Shown piece by piece: positions 1 through 12,135 of a stretch of 64,000 nt of DNA (positions within the stretch are counted from its first letter, which is position 1; the number at the start of each line of letters is the position of its first letter). The stretch spans positions 1 to 64,000 of the forward strand of contig OENT01000465.1 of the NCBI GenBank assembly GCA_900239685.1, given 5' to 3'. The notes under the pieces are model-generated. The model was given only the letters and a program-made list of their open reading frames with translations, did no database searches and had not been told where the DNA came from. The position numbers and the translations under genes were made by a program. Source of the DNA: Rotaria macrura (Eukaryota > Rotifera > Eurotatoria > Philodinida > Philodinidae).

Positions 1-39
1 AACCAAAAAGGGTATAATATGTTTTCATATAACAATTCT

Positions 40-225
40 GAAATTCGGGACAATATTATTTTTCGAATAGTCCCGAATCCCGTTTGGCCCGTCCCGAATT
101 TTTTCGATTTGTCCCGATCCCGTTTGTCCCGTCCCGAAAAATTTTCGGGACAATTCCGGTTGTCCCACGGGACGGGAAAACCGGGATTTTTTGGGATTCG
201 GGAATGTCCCGCAGGACTCTACTAC
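40..225. repeat. Degenerate TCCCG/CGGGA-word repeat, probable non-autonomous transposon fragment
   Basis: The stretch is unusually GC-rich for its surroundings. It is made almost entirely of variants of the word TCCCGAATCCCG and its complement CGGGATTCGGGA, arranged as imperfect direct and inverted repeats. The open frames across it in both strands are products of this word, not genes. One edge near 225 reads, on the minus strand, TAGAGTCCTGCGGGAC, which could be a terminal inverted repeat of hAT type. No matching left end or target duplication was found, so the element may be partial. Transposon identity is inference. Confidence 0.45.
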
Positions 226-2700
226 AAACACAAGAGTTTGCAACAAGTGACTTCTATCAAAAGATCAATGATTTATAAAACTCATTCAGTCACAGAACAA
301 CAAAACATATGTACTTCTTACTACTGCTTTTCTTGTGCTCTCTCTATTAAGCCAGTTATTCTACAATGATTGGAGTTTACTATAAACGTTTAGAAGTGCT
401 TTTTGGATCATATTCATGCCATTCTTCGTATTCATATAGTGCCTCGTATGATTGAACTGTTTGTGGCTACTTTCAAATGTCATATTTTCACATTGATCGT
501 TACTCATTAGACAGTGGAACAAGGCTCTATCAAGCGAAGTATAAACCAAGATCTGAATGTGCACTTAATCATGTGCCTGTTTAATATCTAATTGATGAAA
601 AAATGATTTTTAGTTTTTGCATAAAGCAATAAACGACATCACCCTACGAAAATTTTTATTTGTCTTCATAATCTTAGAAGTATTAAAAACCAATGAAAGG
701 ATCGAAGCCATCGACTAAACCAATGATTTCATGACTCAATAACTCAAACTCAGCTTTAATGTCATCACAAAGTTGTATTTCTTTGCTAATACAACTCATT
801 ATGAAGGCGTTTATAGTACTTTTTGATTAAATCTTGATAATGCAAATATCTTTCACTGTTCTGTTAAAATAGTAAGGCGTCATCATGACCGAGCAGTTTC
901 TCTACACAAGGTACATTGCCATCATGCATATATATAACTAAAAACATCTTAATTACATTTTCTTCTGAAGTATAGGCATTGTTTTGCCTGTTGTAATACA
1001 ATCTAGTTTTAAGCTTAAGATTTCATTTCGTTTGAGTAAGTCATACTTCAACTGACATATCGTGATTTAAGTTTCTTGATGGAAGTTCTTTCTTTTAACC
1101 TACATGAATCATCGTTCCAATCTATTCAACTAAGAGCCGTAGGAAGCCAAAAGAGGTAGCGTGTACACGAGTGTTGTCGTTTTTTTTCACGACACATAGA
1201 AGCAATTGCACGAATCAATATGTAAACTTTAATGAAAACTTTCAGTTCTCATTCTCTTATTAGACTTACAGTGACCATAAACGATCATTAGAAAGGACTG
1301 GCTCTAAGCAATAATTTTCAATGTTACCCGGTGGCGTTTAAAACTATTCTATTATTTACCAAGTCACAAGAAAACCTAATTATCATGTGCAATAATAAAG
1401 TTCTGATGCCAAATGACCAAATAGGTGATATTATATTTTTCAACATTTTTCTTATGTACATCTTGCTGCAATCATTGATGGTTATTTATTGTCCAAATAG
1501 GAAAGTATTCAATACTAAAATCTTCAACTGAAATTTTCTTGAAGTATCCGTATAACAATAATTTTATTGTTAAATTTGTCATGCTGATCTTCCAAAAGTT
1601 TCAACGAATTGACGAACTCTATTATGTAGAAGCAGTACCAAAATAAAGTTTGTTTGTAGCATATCGCAAACTTAGATTTTGAAGCAGTATACTTCTAATT
1701 ACAATTAATAGTTTAATTAAACATTAAAATTAATGACGTTTACAAGGTTACATTCTCGAATAATTCTCTTCATTCGCTTCAATATTTTTAACAAACAGAC
1801 TTCTACTTGTATGAACAAGAGATCGAAATGGAGAAAAGTTCTTCTATTCTGCTCCATGGGTCTCTTAAAACGGTTTTGGTTTGATTTGACCAAATACAAA
1901 CAACAGTAGGGATATCTTTTAAGACATTTCTACAAGTCCTCATGAGGAAAGTTTTGTGAATTTTGTATTTATATATTCTTGCATGTGAAGAGAAGAACGT
2001 TTCGATGAAATATAAAGTAAACATGATACGACATTGCAAAAACAATGGAAGTCTCAGATAAGAAGTTGTGTCTCATTCAAAGGATGAAATTTTAATCAAG
2101 TCATTGAAAATGCATCTTGCAGTTTTCGTATAAAAACATGAATGAAGTCACAAAAAAAATTAAAAACGACTAGAGACCTTACCTTCAATGAAATTTCTTA
2201 TGCTAAATCTGCCTATTCGGCAGATTTAATACAGAATTCCAATAAGCTTTGTTATTACGTCATTATAGATCTTTTCAATTTCGTTTCAAAACTAACAATT
2301 CCCTTGCTACATGTAATGCTTCGTGTAGTGAGCTTATATGATAAGTTTCTATCTCTAAAAATTATGGACGAAATTTATTTTTTTGTGATCATGTCTTACT
2401 TTTCAAAATGACTGTCTAAACAATCAAGAATACATAACTAATTTCGATATCATGTTTGAGTACTTAAGTAACAATAGAGCATAATTGGATATTAGTCATA
2501 CAATTGGAAATAATCATATTGCTTTCTGTTCGAACTTTTCAGTGAGTAGTTATTTTTGCATATAGTTTCAAACCTATTGACTCTATAAATTGTATGTCGT
2601 TTCGACAATGACTAATTCGAATGAATGTGACCTATAGATTGGTATTCTTGATTAATATTAATGCTCTTTTTTCTAACTATAGAACAGTTCGTAAATAATA
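226..2700. other. AT-rich spacer with no supported gene
   Basis: Only short open frames (at most about 90 codons) lie here. Their composition is like that of random AT-rich DNA and no known motif was seen. The last bases (2690-2707) are pyrimidine-rich and end in TTTTCAG, an acceptor-like site just before the next gene. Confidence 0.5.
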
Positions 2701-2718
2701 TTTTCAGATTTGTAAACA

Positions 2719-3147
2719 ATGCATTACTGGTATTTTTTAATCAATTTTCTCAATGTTTTTGCCATGATGCAATGTCAAACGTGGGCTGGGAACTATCGTT
2801 GGGAAAGTTCGTGTAATCAAACGAGATGTTGTTGTGGTGTTGGTATGATGAACATTATTCAAGTATCTTCTACTGTATTGGGGGTCGTTACAGGTGCAAA
2901 TAGTCTATGCCCAGTGCCAGTGATCTATGAAAATCTTGTCAATGCTACTGGTTTTACTATTAATCAACAACAACCGTTTGGCACCGTTGTGTGGACATTA
3001 AGTTCTGATAGTCAATCAATAGCGCTTAGTATTCCAGCTTTTGGAAGTGCATGTAATGATCGAGCAGTGAAAAATTCGGCTAAAACCTTCATCCCACGTC
3101 TTTGGTTTGTGTTAACATTGGTAGTAGGAAGTATTTTGATGATTTAG
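2719..3147 (+). CDS. Small secreted, probably GPI-anchored cysteine-containing protein
   Basis: Single open frame of 142 codons. Residues 1-18 form a hydrophobic signal peptide (MHYWYFLINFLNVFAMM). The mature part opens with QCQTWAGNY and has a cysteine cluster (SSCNQTRCCCGVG) and further cysteines in NSLCPVP and GSACND. Serine, threonine and valine alternate in a way that suggests beta-strands. The protein ends on a hydrophobic segment (LWFVLTLVVGSILMI) with no following basic tail, which is the layout of a GPI-anchor signal. N-glycosylation sites are NQT and NAT. An acceptor-like TTTTCAG ends 11 nt before the ATG. I do not recognise a named domain; a secreted beta-rich surface protein is inference. 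The gene stands alone, 1.7 kb from the next one on the opposite strand. Confidence 0.6.
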   Translation: MHYWYFLINFLNVFAMMQCQTWAGNYRWESSCNQTRCCCGVGMMNIIQVSSTVLGVVTGANSLCPVPVIYENLVNATGFTINQQQPFGTVVWTLSSDSQSIALSIPAFGSACNDRAVKNSAKTFIPRLWFVLTLVVGSILMI

Positions 3148-4811
3148 ATAATTCATAAGGACAGTATCCTCTAAACAGAAATATTAATGTTTCTATGTGG
3201 ATCAATCTGTTCTCCTTGTGTTTTGATTCTTGCAATTGTCTTTTTGGTACTCCAATGAATAAACTACCATGTGACCGGAATCGAAAGGATATTCATAGAT
3301 CAATTGAATTCGTTACATGACTTTAAACAATATGATTGAGCAGAAGCTATAGTATCACGTACGAACGAATACTAAGAGGTCTTGTGAATGATTAAATCCA
3401 TTTAGAGAAGATATCCATATAAAATTAAAACGCATAAATGTAAGAAGCTTAAGTGATGAATTTTTTTGCTCACTTTGTCTCATATCTGTAAAACTATGGA
3501 CAGCTTGGAATTTCAATACACTCTTTGTTCGTCATCATACTGTCATGACTGAAAGACTAAACGATACTCAGTGTTTAAATGATCCGAAATGGAAACTTAA
3601 AACACACCAGGAAAAAAAAGAGATTTTCACTCGATTCCAGAATATCAGCACCTGTTTCTTAGACTGTAAGATTTTTCTCAGGTTGTCCACACGTATAAAA
3701 CAAAACCTTCTTTGGATATGAGCATAGATGTGATCAACTCAATTGAAGCCTTTAATGCTTCTTTGTATTATTTATATGAGTCGAAATCTAGGCAACTTAA
3801 TTGCTTCAATGATAAACTTTTCTATGGAACCGTCTTTACATTCATATCCTAGGTTAGTTACCTACTCTGATTAGACAGGCGACAAGCAACGAATCAATCA
3901 TTCAACTATGCTGTTAGATAAATAAAAAGCTGCCTAGTGGATCCAGTAAACCAGCACGTATACAGACAAGTTTACTTCATTTTTTTCTATGCATCAATTT
4001 CAAAAGCATTTATAAATTATTTAATATTCATATGTCTTTTTTCAGTTTCTACTCTTCATCAGTATCCTGACCTTTTCTACTAGCCGAAATAATGAGCTTC
4101 GATGAATCTGTTGCCAGAACTATGATTATAGCTTAATGATGCATACCGCATAATGCATTTTGAAATTAACTATTAATAGTCTAACTATGATGATAGATTG
4201 ATTTACATTTAGAGAAAGTTCAACAAACAAATAACGATACTTAGTTTCCTGTCGAGACATCTATTTTTGTCGATCCAAAAAGCAAAACTTTTTCCAGGCT
4301 TCTCGTCTAATATTTAGGTTCTTAAAATGTTCTTTCCCATACTAATTTTCATTTTCGAAGATCATCTTTCAATTGGAAGCAACATCAGTTTTTTTTGAAA
4401 CAGGTATTATAAAATGAATTTGATCAACCCTTTCGAATAAAAGGTTTGAACAAAAGGTCAAACGAAATTTTATGCAAAAGAGCCTCTCTGACAACCATGA
4501 ACAGTTAGAGACGCATGAATCCAAACGATAATTTTCCAGAAAATTCATTTTTATGACTACTGATGATTCATTGGATTCGAATGCTTTTTTTTGACCGTTC
4601 ATCTCTCATCATGAGAAAATGATTTGTCACTTTATTGACACTGTTGAATGCATTTCTCTAACCACACATCGAATGCCAAGAGTCTTTTTCTGTTCTCGTT
4701 TCTTTTTAATCAAATGGATTCCGTCGTATTGCGTATTCTTGTCGAAAAAAGCGTATATTGATGTCCGATGCTAATTGAAATAGGAAATAATTATTCGAGT
4801 GGAAGTGATTA
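3148..4811. other. Intergenic spacer, nothing recognised
   Basis: AT-rich sequence between the convergent neighbours. The longest frame (4369-4602, minus, 77 codons) has no motif and low-complexity composition. I see no RNA gene or element here. Confidence 0.45.
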
Positions 4812-6088
4812 TTATTCGGGCATGATTCTATTTCGTTTGTAAAAACAATTTGTAAACAATAGAACAGGTCGTGGAATAACGAGCTTGAGAATCGTCATAA
4901 TGCCACCGACTAAACCAGAAACTATTGTTATAATATAAATTATGGTGTTTCTAGTTGAAAAAGTGTAAATACATCTTAGAGGTTGACATGTATTATAATA
5001 ATTTTTATACATAATCGATAAGTTCCATCGTTCGATCATTAGTCGATCAAGAAGTTCTTGTATAGTTGAAGTTTGCGAGAAACGACTGGGTAACGATGAA
5101 TCAAGTTTTGCTATATTCATGAGTTGATCATGAGGAAAATATGTATGCCATCGATCAATACAACTTTCATTGTAAAAGCATTCGAGAGTCGATTTTAATA
5201 ATGCTTCAATTGTGAAACACCCTAAATAGAGACCAGGTATGGAGAATAATTTGGTTGTTCCAATACTATCATATATAGCTGATTGTTCAATACATGCTAT
5301 AGAGACATCACATCGACAGTTCGAATAAGATTGAGGATTTGCTACTAAAATTTCAATTTCAGGTAATCTAGGAGAATACGTCGTATATAAATCATAGTTG
5401 GTCCAACGTCCAGAGAAAAATGCATTCGCTTGAGATGTATCGCGGATGATTTGTAATGATAGTAGTAAGTCGGTTGTCGTCAGAGAAATGAATTGTTCCA
5501 AGATTGAATTTATTTGTAAATCAAGTAGTTGTGAAGGAACAACTTCAGTGCTAATAAATCGATTCGAGTAGAAACGAGTCAAACTTTGGAAAGTAGTTTT
5601 GTTTGTTAATCGGCAGAGAGTGCTCAATGCTTGAAAAAGAAATTTCCGTGTTGCTCGAAAATCCCTAAAGTATAAAGTAGAGTTGGGCGAAAATGATTGT
5701 AGATATTCTTTCGAACGGCGAGGAACAGTGATACTACGGCAGATTTGATGAAATGTATATTCAATGCGAAGAAACTTTTTATAATCAATGGAAGCAGTTG
5801 TACATGGACATGTTAATGTTTCTGAATGAGTCGAATAGAGCGTTGAATATTGTGTAAAAGTAGGCGAGTGAACATTGACAGTTTTTGTCACTTTGACTAA
5901 TGAAGTGTACATGATGAGAGTCATTGTTGAAAGAAATAAGAGTAGAATAAATATTCTTGTTGACAATCGTTGATTGTGAAGATCAAGCTCATCGGTAGAA
6001 GGTGGTTTCGTCGGAAACAAATTCAAATTTCGACAAAAACCTAGTACTTTTCGACATAAAGTGAAAGTACAGGCATTAATCTTGCCGT
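4812..6088 (-). CDS. Two-TM cysteine-rich ectodomain protein, paralogue A (5' exon not found)
   Basis: Uncharacterised protein of about 420 codons in its main exon. Order of parts: short cytoplasmic N-terminus with PPSTDELDLHNQRLSTR, a first membrane segment (FILLLFLSTMTLIMYTSLV), an ectodomain of about 300 residues, a second membrane segment (IIYIITIVSGLVGGIMTILKL) and a short tail. Ectodomain landmarks shared with paralogues B and C are TCPCT, HQIC, LTNKT, CRCD, YLGCF, LECFYN..C and the pre-membrane CQP..C. The conserved frame runs upstream of 6026 without any ATG to an acceptor-like TCATAG at about 6089, so the initiator lies in an unseen upstream exon. One TM near each end with a large cysteine-rich loop is the topology of DEG/ENaC or P2X channels, but I see none of their signature motifs, so function is unknown. 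Confidence 0.7.
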
Positions 6089-6316
6089 CTATGATAAATA
6101 AATAGAAAAATTAGCTTGTAAAGCACAAAGAATACTCTTGACAGAAACAATAACATTTTCAAAAATATATTAGCCTTTTTCTGGGTGTTTATTTCTCAGG
6201 CATTGTTTTCTCTTACAGAACTTGTAATTTTGTAAGTTACTTAAGATGTCATGGAATAAACATAAGCATGAATAACCCAATTAGATTCCTATGTTTTCCT
6301 TGTGAGGGAATAAAAA

Positions 6317-7651
6317 CTAGGAAATTTCCTGGTGAATATTCTGGCAAGCAGTGTACGAAAGCTTAAATTTACGAAACAGATAACTCCAAGACGGAATGTT
6401 AGTGATTTTCTTACCAAATTTTATTTTAAATAATGTCTTATACTCAAGCAAAACTTTAATAATTAATGGTACCATAAACTTGAGTATTGTTACCATGCCT
6501 CCCACTAGACCAATCAATGTCGTCGTAATATAAATAAGATCATTTTTGGTTGTATAACTATAAGAGCACTGCCTTGGTTGGCATGTATTATAATAACTTT
6601 GATACATTGTTGATAAATTCCATTTTTCAATCATTAACTGATTGACTAGTTCTTCTATTGTTGAGTTTTCTAAGAAACGACTTGGAACAGACGAATCAAG
6701 TGCTGTTACAATCATCAGCGGATAGTGTGTCAGAAATGTTTGTAGTCGATGAATACACGTTCGATTATAGAAACATTCGAGAGTCGATTTCAATAATGCT
6801 TCTATTGCAAAACATCCTAAATAGAGACCAGGTATTGTAAATAATCTCGTGCCATCAGAATATCTATAAATAGATGATTGTCGAATACACGTTGGTGAAT
6901 AATCACAACGGCAGCCGAAATAATCGTTAGCCGTCAATATTAAACTTTTAAAGTTATTTTTCTTGTACAAACTGTATTGTATACCTGCTATACTCCACAG
7001 ACCATTAGCCTGATTTGTATCTCGTATAATTTGTAATGATAATAATAGATCCATTGTTGTCGAAGAAATAAATTGTTCAAGCATAGATTGAGTTTTTGAT
7101 TGAAATAGTGGTTTAGATGCTATTGTATCACTGATGAATTGATTGGAATAGAAACGAGTCAAACTGTCAGATATTGTTTTATTTGTTAGTTTGCAAAATA
7201 CGTTGAGCGCTCGAAATAGACTTGAACCAGTCCAACGAAAATCATCCATCGTTATGATTTCATCACCCGAACGTCCATCAATATAATTGATCCAATCATC
7301 AGTTATGTAAATACTATGACATACTTGATGAAATCTATATTGAACATGAAGAAAATTTTTATAACTAATAGATACTTTTGTACATGGGCATGTTAATGTT
7401 TTTAAATCATTTGAATATAATTGTAAATATTTTTCTAATGAAGGCTCTTTAACAATAACAATCTTTGTGACATTTATTAATGAAATATATCCGACAAGAG
7501 TGATTATCAAGAGAATCAAAAGTATAATAAATAATCTTGTTGATATACGTTCATGACGAAGATTGAATTCATTAGTAGAAGATGGTACAGATTGAAACAT
7601 GTTCAATGTCAGTAGTTGATTTTTACATTTGGAAAAGAATGAAATATGTTG
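6317..7651 (-). CDS. Two-TM cysteine-rich ectodomain protein, paralogue B (5' exon not resolved)
   Basis: Same family and orientation as paralogue A, about 230 bp away. It has the cytoplasmic start (PSSTNEFNLRHERISTR), membrane segment 1 (LFIILLILLIITLVGYISLI), the cysteine framework (TCPCT, HQVCHS, CKLTNKT, CRCDYS, YLGCF, LECFYNRTC, CQPRQC) and membrane segment 2 (DLIYITTTLIGLVGGMVTILKF). The tail is longer than in A and basic. The open frame extends to 7684 but has no ATG before the conserved NMFQSVPSS block; an acceptor-like AACAG ends next to 7651, so the first coding exon is probably upstream. The 3' part is almost identical in DNA to paralogue C. Function unknown; a membrane receptor or channel subunit is possible from topology only. 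Confidence 0.7.
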   Translation of the reverse strand, partial: QHISFFSKCKNQLLTLNMFQSVPSSTNEFNLRHERISTRLFIILLILLIITLVGYISLINVTKIVIVKEPSLEKYLQLYSNDLKTLTCPCTKVSISYKNFLHVQYRFHQVCHSIYITDDWINYIDGRSGDEIITMDDFRWTGSSLFRALNVFCKLTNKTISDSLTRFYSNQFISDTIASKPLFQSKTQSMLEQFISSTTMDLLLSLQIIRDTNQANGLWSIAGIQYSLYKKNNFKSLILTANDYFGCRCDYSPTCIRQSSIYRYSDGTRLFTIPGLYLGCFAIEALLKSTLECFYNRTCIHRLQTFLTHYPLMIVTALDSSVPSRFLENSTIEELVNQLMIEKWNLSTMYQSYYNTCQPRQCSYSYTTKNDLIYITTTLIGLVGGMVTILKFMVPLIIKVLLEYKTLFKIKFGKKITNIPSWSYLFRKFKLSYTACQNIHQEIS

Positions 7652-7684
7652 CTGTTGAATATCAATTTCTTTAATACAAAACAA

Positions 7685-8711
7685 TGAGCAGATTTGTTAT
7701 TTAACTACATGAATATATTTAAACGTTTCTCAGTTATCGATCTCGAAAACTTGTGTGTCAAAGAGTAACAGCTAGTACGATATCGACATTGAAAGACGCG
7801 TATGGATAGTCAAGAATACCCCTTACATCAATTACAATCTACTGTTTTTAAGATAGTTTTGATTGATCTATAGTTTTGCTACAAATAATAATTACTGTAG
7901 TCTTTAGAAGAAAACTAAGCTGTCTGGGAGTCTTATGTTACACTAATCACTTAGATCTTTTTTGCATAGTGACTACCTTAATTTAAGTTGCATGACTGTT
8001 GTTGATATAGTATAGTTAGCTAGTGAACAAATGATTCACACTAACGCCAAAGTGAATCTTCGAGGAAATCAAAATACGTTATAGGTTAAACGAGGTGGTT
8101 TTCTTTCTCGAAATAATGCTGAACTCAAATTCATTTTAGTTATTCTTATCAAACAATCCAGAAGAAATGTATGTTGTAATTAGAATGCATCGACTTTCTA
8201 TGTCTTCAGTAATTTGCGATCTCTCATGTAAACTACTGATCATCAGTTAACAAATCAAAGAACCATCGATATGATGTCAAATGTTGATGCTCTTCTTTTG
8301 GTAAATCACTACTTTCTGTTTTTGAAATCAAGCAAAAGAAATTTACAAATATAGCAAGGTCGTTCCCTCAACTATCTGCTACGCTATATTCCTTCAACAA
8401 CGAGTTTCTTTGATATTCTACTCTACAAACTAATATTCATTAAATAAACTGAATAGCACAAATTATCTTAATCTATGCACGGCTCCTATATCAGTTGATA
8501 TAAGCAAAGAATAAATACGTCTCTTAAATCGACGACAATGAATATATAGAAGAACGCATAATATAGATTGTTGCGAGACGATCTTTCAAGTTGACTCATT
8601 TATACGTTAAAATCCATGTATCTATAGATCATTTATAATTAAAAAAACAATAATTTTACATACTGCATAAACTAAATAGTATGATAGTTGTATCATGATT
8701 CAATTATTTTA
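7685..8711. other. Spacer between paralogues B and C
   Basis: AT-rich sequence upstream of paralogue B on the minus strand. It should contain B's missing first exon and promoter, but I could not identify a start codon joined in frame. Confidence 0.4.
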
Positions 8712-9985
8712 TTAATGCTTTATCTCACCTGTTGATTCGGTCGGTAATCTTTTCTTTCTTCTTATAATTTTCACTACAAGTGGTACAAAAAGTTTCAAAG
8801 TTGCCATCATGCCACCGATGAGACCAAACAATGTCGTCATAATATAAATAAGATCATTTTTAGTTGTATAACTATAAGTGCACTGTCTTGGCTGGCATGT
8901 ATTATAATAACTTTGATACATTGTTGATAAATTCCATTTTTCAATCATTAACTGATTGACTAGTTCTTCTATTGTTGAGTTTTCTAAGAAACGACTTGGA
9001 ACAGACGAATCAAGTGCTGTTACAATCATCAGCGGATAGTGTGCGAGAAATTTTTGTAATCGATGAATACATGTTTGATTATAGAAACATTCGAGAGTCG
9101 ATTTCAATAATGCTTCTATTGGAAAACATCCCATATAAATACCTGGTATTGAAAATAGTATGGTCAAATTAGGATAACTGTAAAATGCTGACTCTTGAAT
9201 GCACTTAGCAGAATATCCACAATCACAACCATCATAAGCTAATGGAACGAAACGGGCAAATCTCGATCCAGATGTAAAATATAGCAAAATATTTGTCTCT
9301 TTTGCCGAGAGTAAAGCATTGGCTTGACTCGTATCTCGTACAATTTGTAGTGACAACAGGAAATAATTGGTGGTTGAAGATATAAATTTTTTCGCTAATG
9401 ATTGTATTTGAGATTCGAATAAATTTGATGCTGTGACCGTCGTACTGATATATTGATTTGAATAGAATCGTTTTAAACTTTCAGACATAGTTTTATTTGT
9501 TAATTCACAAAATGTACTCAAAGCTTGGAATATATTCGTGCCTGTCCAACGAAAATTGATCGGATCATATGGTTGTTGGTTAAATGATAAAGCCAAGTAG
9601 TCTATCCAATCTTGACTGACATAGATACTACGACAGATTTGATGAAATGTATATTCAATGTAAAGAAACTTTTTATAATCAATGGAAACAGTTGTACATG
9701 GACATGTTAATGTTTCTGAATGAGTCGAATAGAGCGTTGAATATTGTGTGAAAGTAGGCGAGTGAACATTGACAGTTTTTGTTACTTTGACTAATGAAGT
9801 GTACATGATGAGAGTCATCGTTGAAAGAAGTAAGAGTAGAATAAATATTCTTGTTGACAATCGTTGATTGTGAAGATCGAGCTCATCGGTAGAAGGTGGA
9901 TTCGTCGGAAACAAATTCAAATTTCGAAAAAAGTGCAGAGCTTTCTGACATAAGCGACAGATATATGATATCATCTTAGGCAGTT
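8712..9985 (-). CDS. Two-TM cysteine-rich ectodomain protein, paralogue C, mosaic of A and B
   Basis: Third tandem copy. Its first ~110 conserved residues (from NLFPTNPPSTDELDL through TCPCT and HQICRS) match paralogue A almost exactly. About 90 residues near the C-terminus (from HYPLMIVTALDSS through CQPRQC) match paralogue B almost exactly, and the middle ectodomain differs from both. Membrane segments are FILLLLLSTMTLIMYTSLV and DLIYIMTTLFGLIGGMMATLKL. A possible initiator is the ATG of MISYICRLCQ just inside the exon, whose acceptor-like ATTATAG ends next to 9985. The frame continues open to an ATG at 10133, but that part has no counterpart in the paralogues and is probably intron. Function unknown as for A and B. 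Confidence 0.7.
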
Positions 9986-12127
9986 CTATAATATGAGAGA
10001 AAAACATCAGGTAAGACAATGACATGTTTGATGCAGTAATAAAATAGTTAATATCAGCGAAGATAAAATATTGAGACACATATATTCTACATTGTGATTT
10101 GTAGAATATTCCATGTTTCAAGTTTATGCTCATACAAAGCTATTATGAGAGTCTGGTTAAGTTGTACGAGTAACACGGAAGTAGAGCTGTAAAACTTGTC
10201 TTCCAAGTAACATTATTTTAGTCTTATCTTTAAATTCAATCTAGTTTTCTGCTTTATCAATAGATAACATGAAGATTATCTGTAACATAAGGTGAATTCG
10301 TACTCTAATTTTCATCTACAAATCTGTTTAGTTTGAATCAAGTCGTGTCGACAACACTTTGTTTTACATCGAAAAAGTTACTTTTAAATTTCACTATACA
10401 AGTTATATATAGTATATAATATGAAGCATGCTCTGCTAACTTTCTTTTTGCTGTACAATCGTATTCTTTTTGATGAAAATTTTGTTTTTGAAATTGTTTG
10501 AAAGAAAATTTTCATTTAATTTTGTGAACACTTCTTTAAAAAGGAAAAATATTAGTCGTCATTTTCAATGAAAATTGTACTGATTTTGAAAAGACTTACT
10601 TGGATGCGTTCTACTCGTTCTCAGAAATGCGTTGACTTGCTTATTTGTAATGCAATTATATAATGATGAAAAAAATGACTAGATTTGAAAGTTTTCTATT
10701 CTTTTACTAGTAATAAAAAATTTTAAGTGAAAGCAGATTGTTAGCCGTAACTGAGGCAATGCTGTTGGACTCATTGAGCACTGACAGTTGTTAAATTTTT
10801 ATTAAAGAAACATAGTTTCTTCATCCCATCCTTTGTATACAACAAAGATGGTTGTTACTTTGCAATAATAGAATCAAACTTGAGATTGAATAAGTAAAAC
10901 TAGAGGTCATAATGTAATCACCTGCGGAAAGAGAAAAATAATTGAAACAATTAAAACATGCAATAAAGTATGAAAGTTTTTGGTGTAATCAATAATAGAA
11001 GATCTGCATCATAAAAAATAACACAAGTAGAACTAATGCTTTATCTTGCATGAATATGTTGACATGAATGAAGACCATTTTCTAATGTTTGTTTTTATTT
11101 TAGGTATGAAAGTTGAAATCTACGTCGAGATGATTCATTAGTGTTTGCAACACACTCTTTCATTGATTTTTCAAAACTACCACCGCGTTCAAAACATATA
11201 ATCATACAGTTAATTATTATAACATTACTAGTGAATATTGATAATTTCAAGCATATGAAAGTTTTTTTTTCAATTCCAATTTCACAACCGTTCTTGTGCA
11301 ACACTCGACAAGACTAATTTGCTTATCAGCTGTATTTATAGTGCAAATGTTAAAGTCATAATTACTTCTTGAAATAATGTTTCATTTTATGTCAAGGCTT
11401 ATACTAACATGCCGTCAGATACATACCATATAGTGTTCATGAATTGTTAATATAATCATGACTTCTCTTTTATCCTACGGCTTTAAGATTAATATATTGT
11501 TCCTAGTTTCAATCCACTTGTTAACCTTCAAAGGCGAAATTACAAAAACTCCATCTATTTTATAATAAAGCAGACTTTGGTGAAAATTTCAAATCGTTTT
11601 TCAAAATATATAACAATCATGCGTCTATGAAATACACATCGACCACAAAGTTTATTTTTGAGATATCTTAGAAATATTTAAAACGTCGTCGTTGTGAATT
11701 AGTTATTGAAGTAAAAGGGCAGAGAAAACGAATCGATTCATTCCTATGCTCATTCGAAATTTGGATGAATCATGTTCATTTATTTTGCATTGTATAAAAG
11801 TCATACGATTTATAAAACATTCGATAACTAAAGTTTAAGACAAGAGATACATCTATGTTTATGTTTATTTTCAGTTGAGTCTCCATAGAAAAGTTTTAGA
11901 TTTGCCGAAATGAATATTATATGAAGACTGAGTAATGCAACAAACCATTAGGAATCCAATATCTAATATTTATTCAAATGTAAGTTTATATTTTCCAGCT
12001 GGAGTTGCACAATTCTTCATGACAAAACGTTTTGCATTCAATATTAATAAAAAGAATTTGATTACAGTAGAGAAATCAGGCAATCGAAAGCAGCAAGAAA
12101 ATAATTTCGAGTTTAGCACAGTCTACG
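9986..12127. other. AT-rich spacer, nothing recognised
   Basis: Apart from the probable 5' part of paralogue C near 9990-10140, I find no coding signal. Short frames at 11095-11304 and 11935-12135 look random. Confidence 0.4.
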
Positions 12128-12135
12128 ATCCTTGA

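Noticed and set aside
6026..6028. Start of paralogue A at 6026 (and of B at 7684)
   Set aside because: The codon is TTG, not ATG, and conserved coding sequence continues upstream in A; the true start lies in an upstream exon.
4812..9985. Assignment of the tandem family to DEG/ENaC or P2X channels
   Set aside because: Only topology agrees; the post-TM1 and pre-TM2 signature motifs of those families are not visible.
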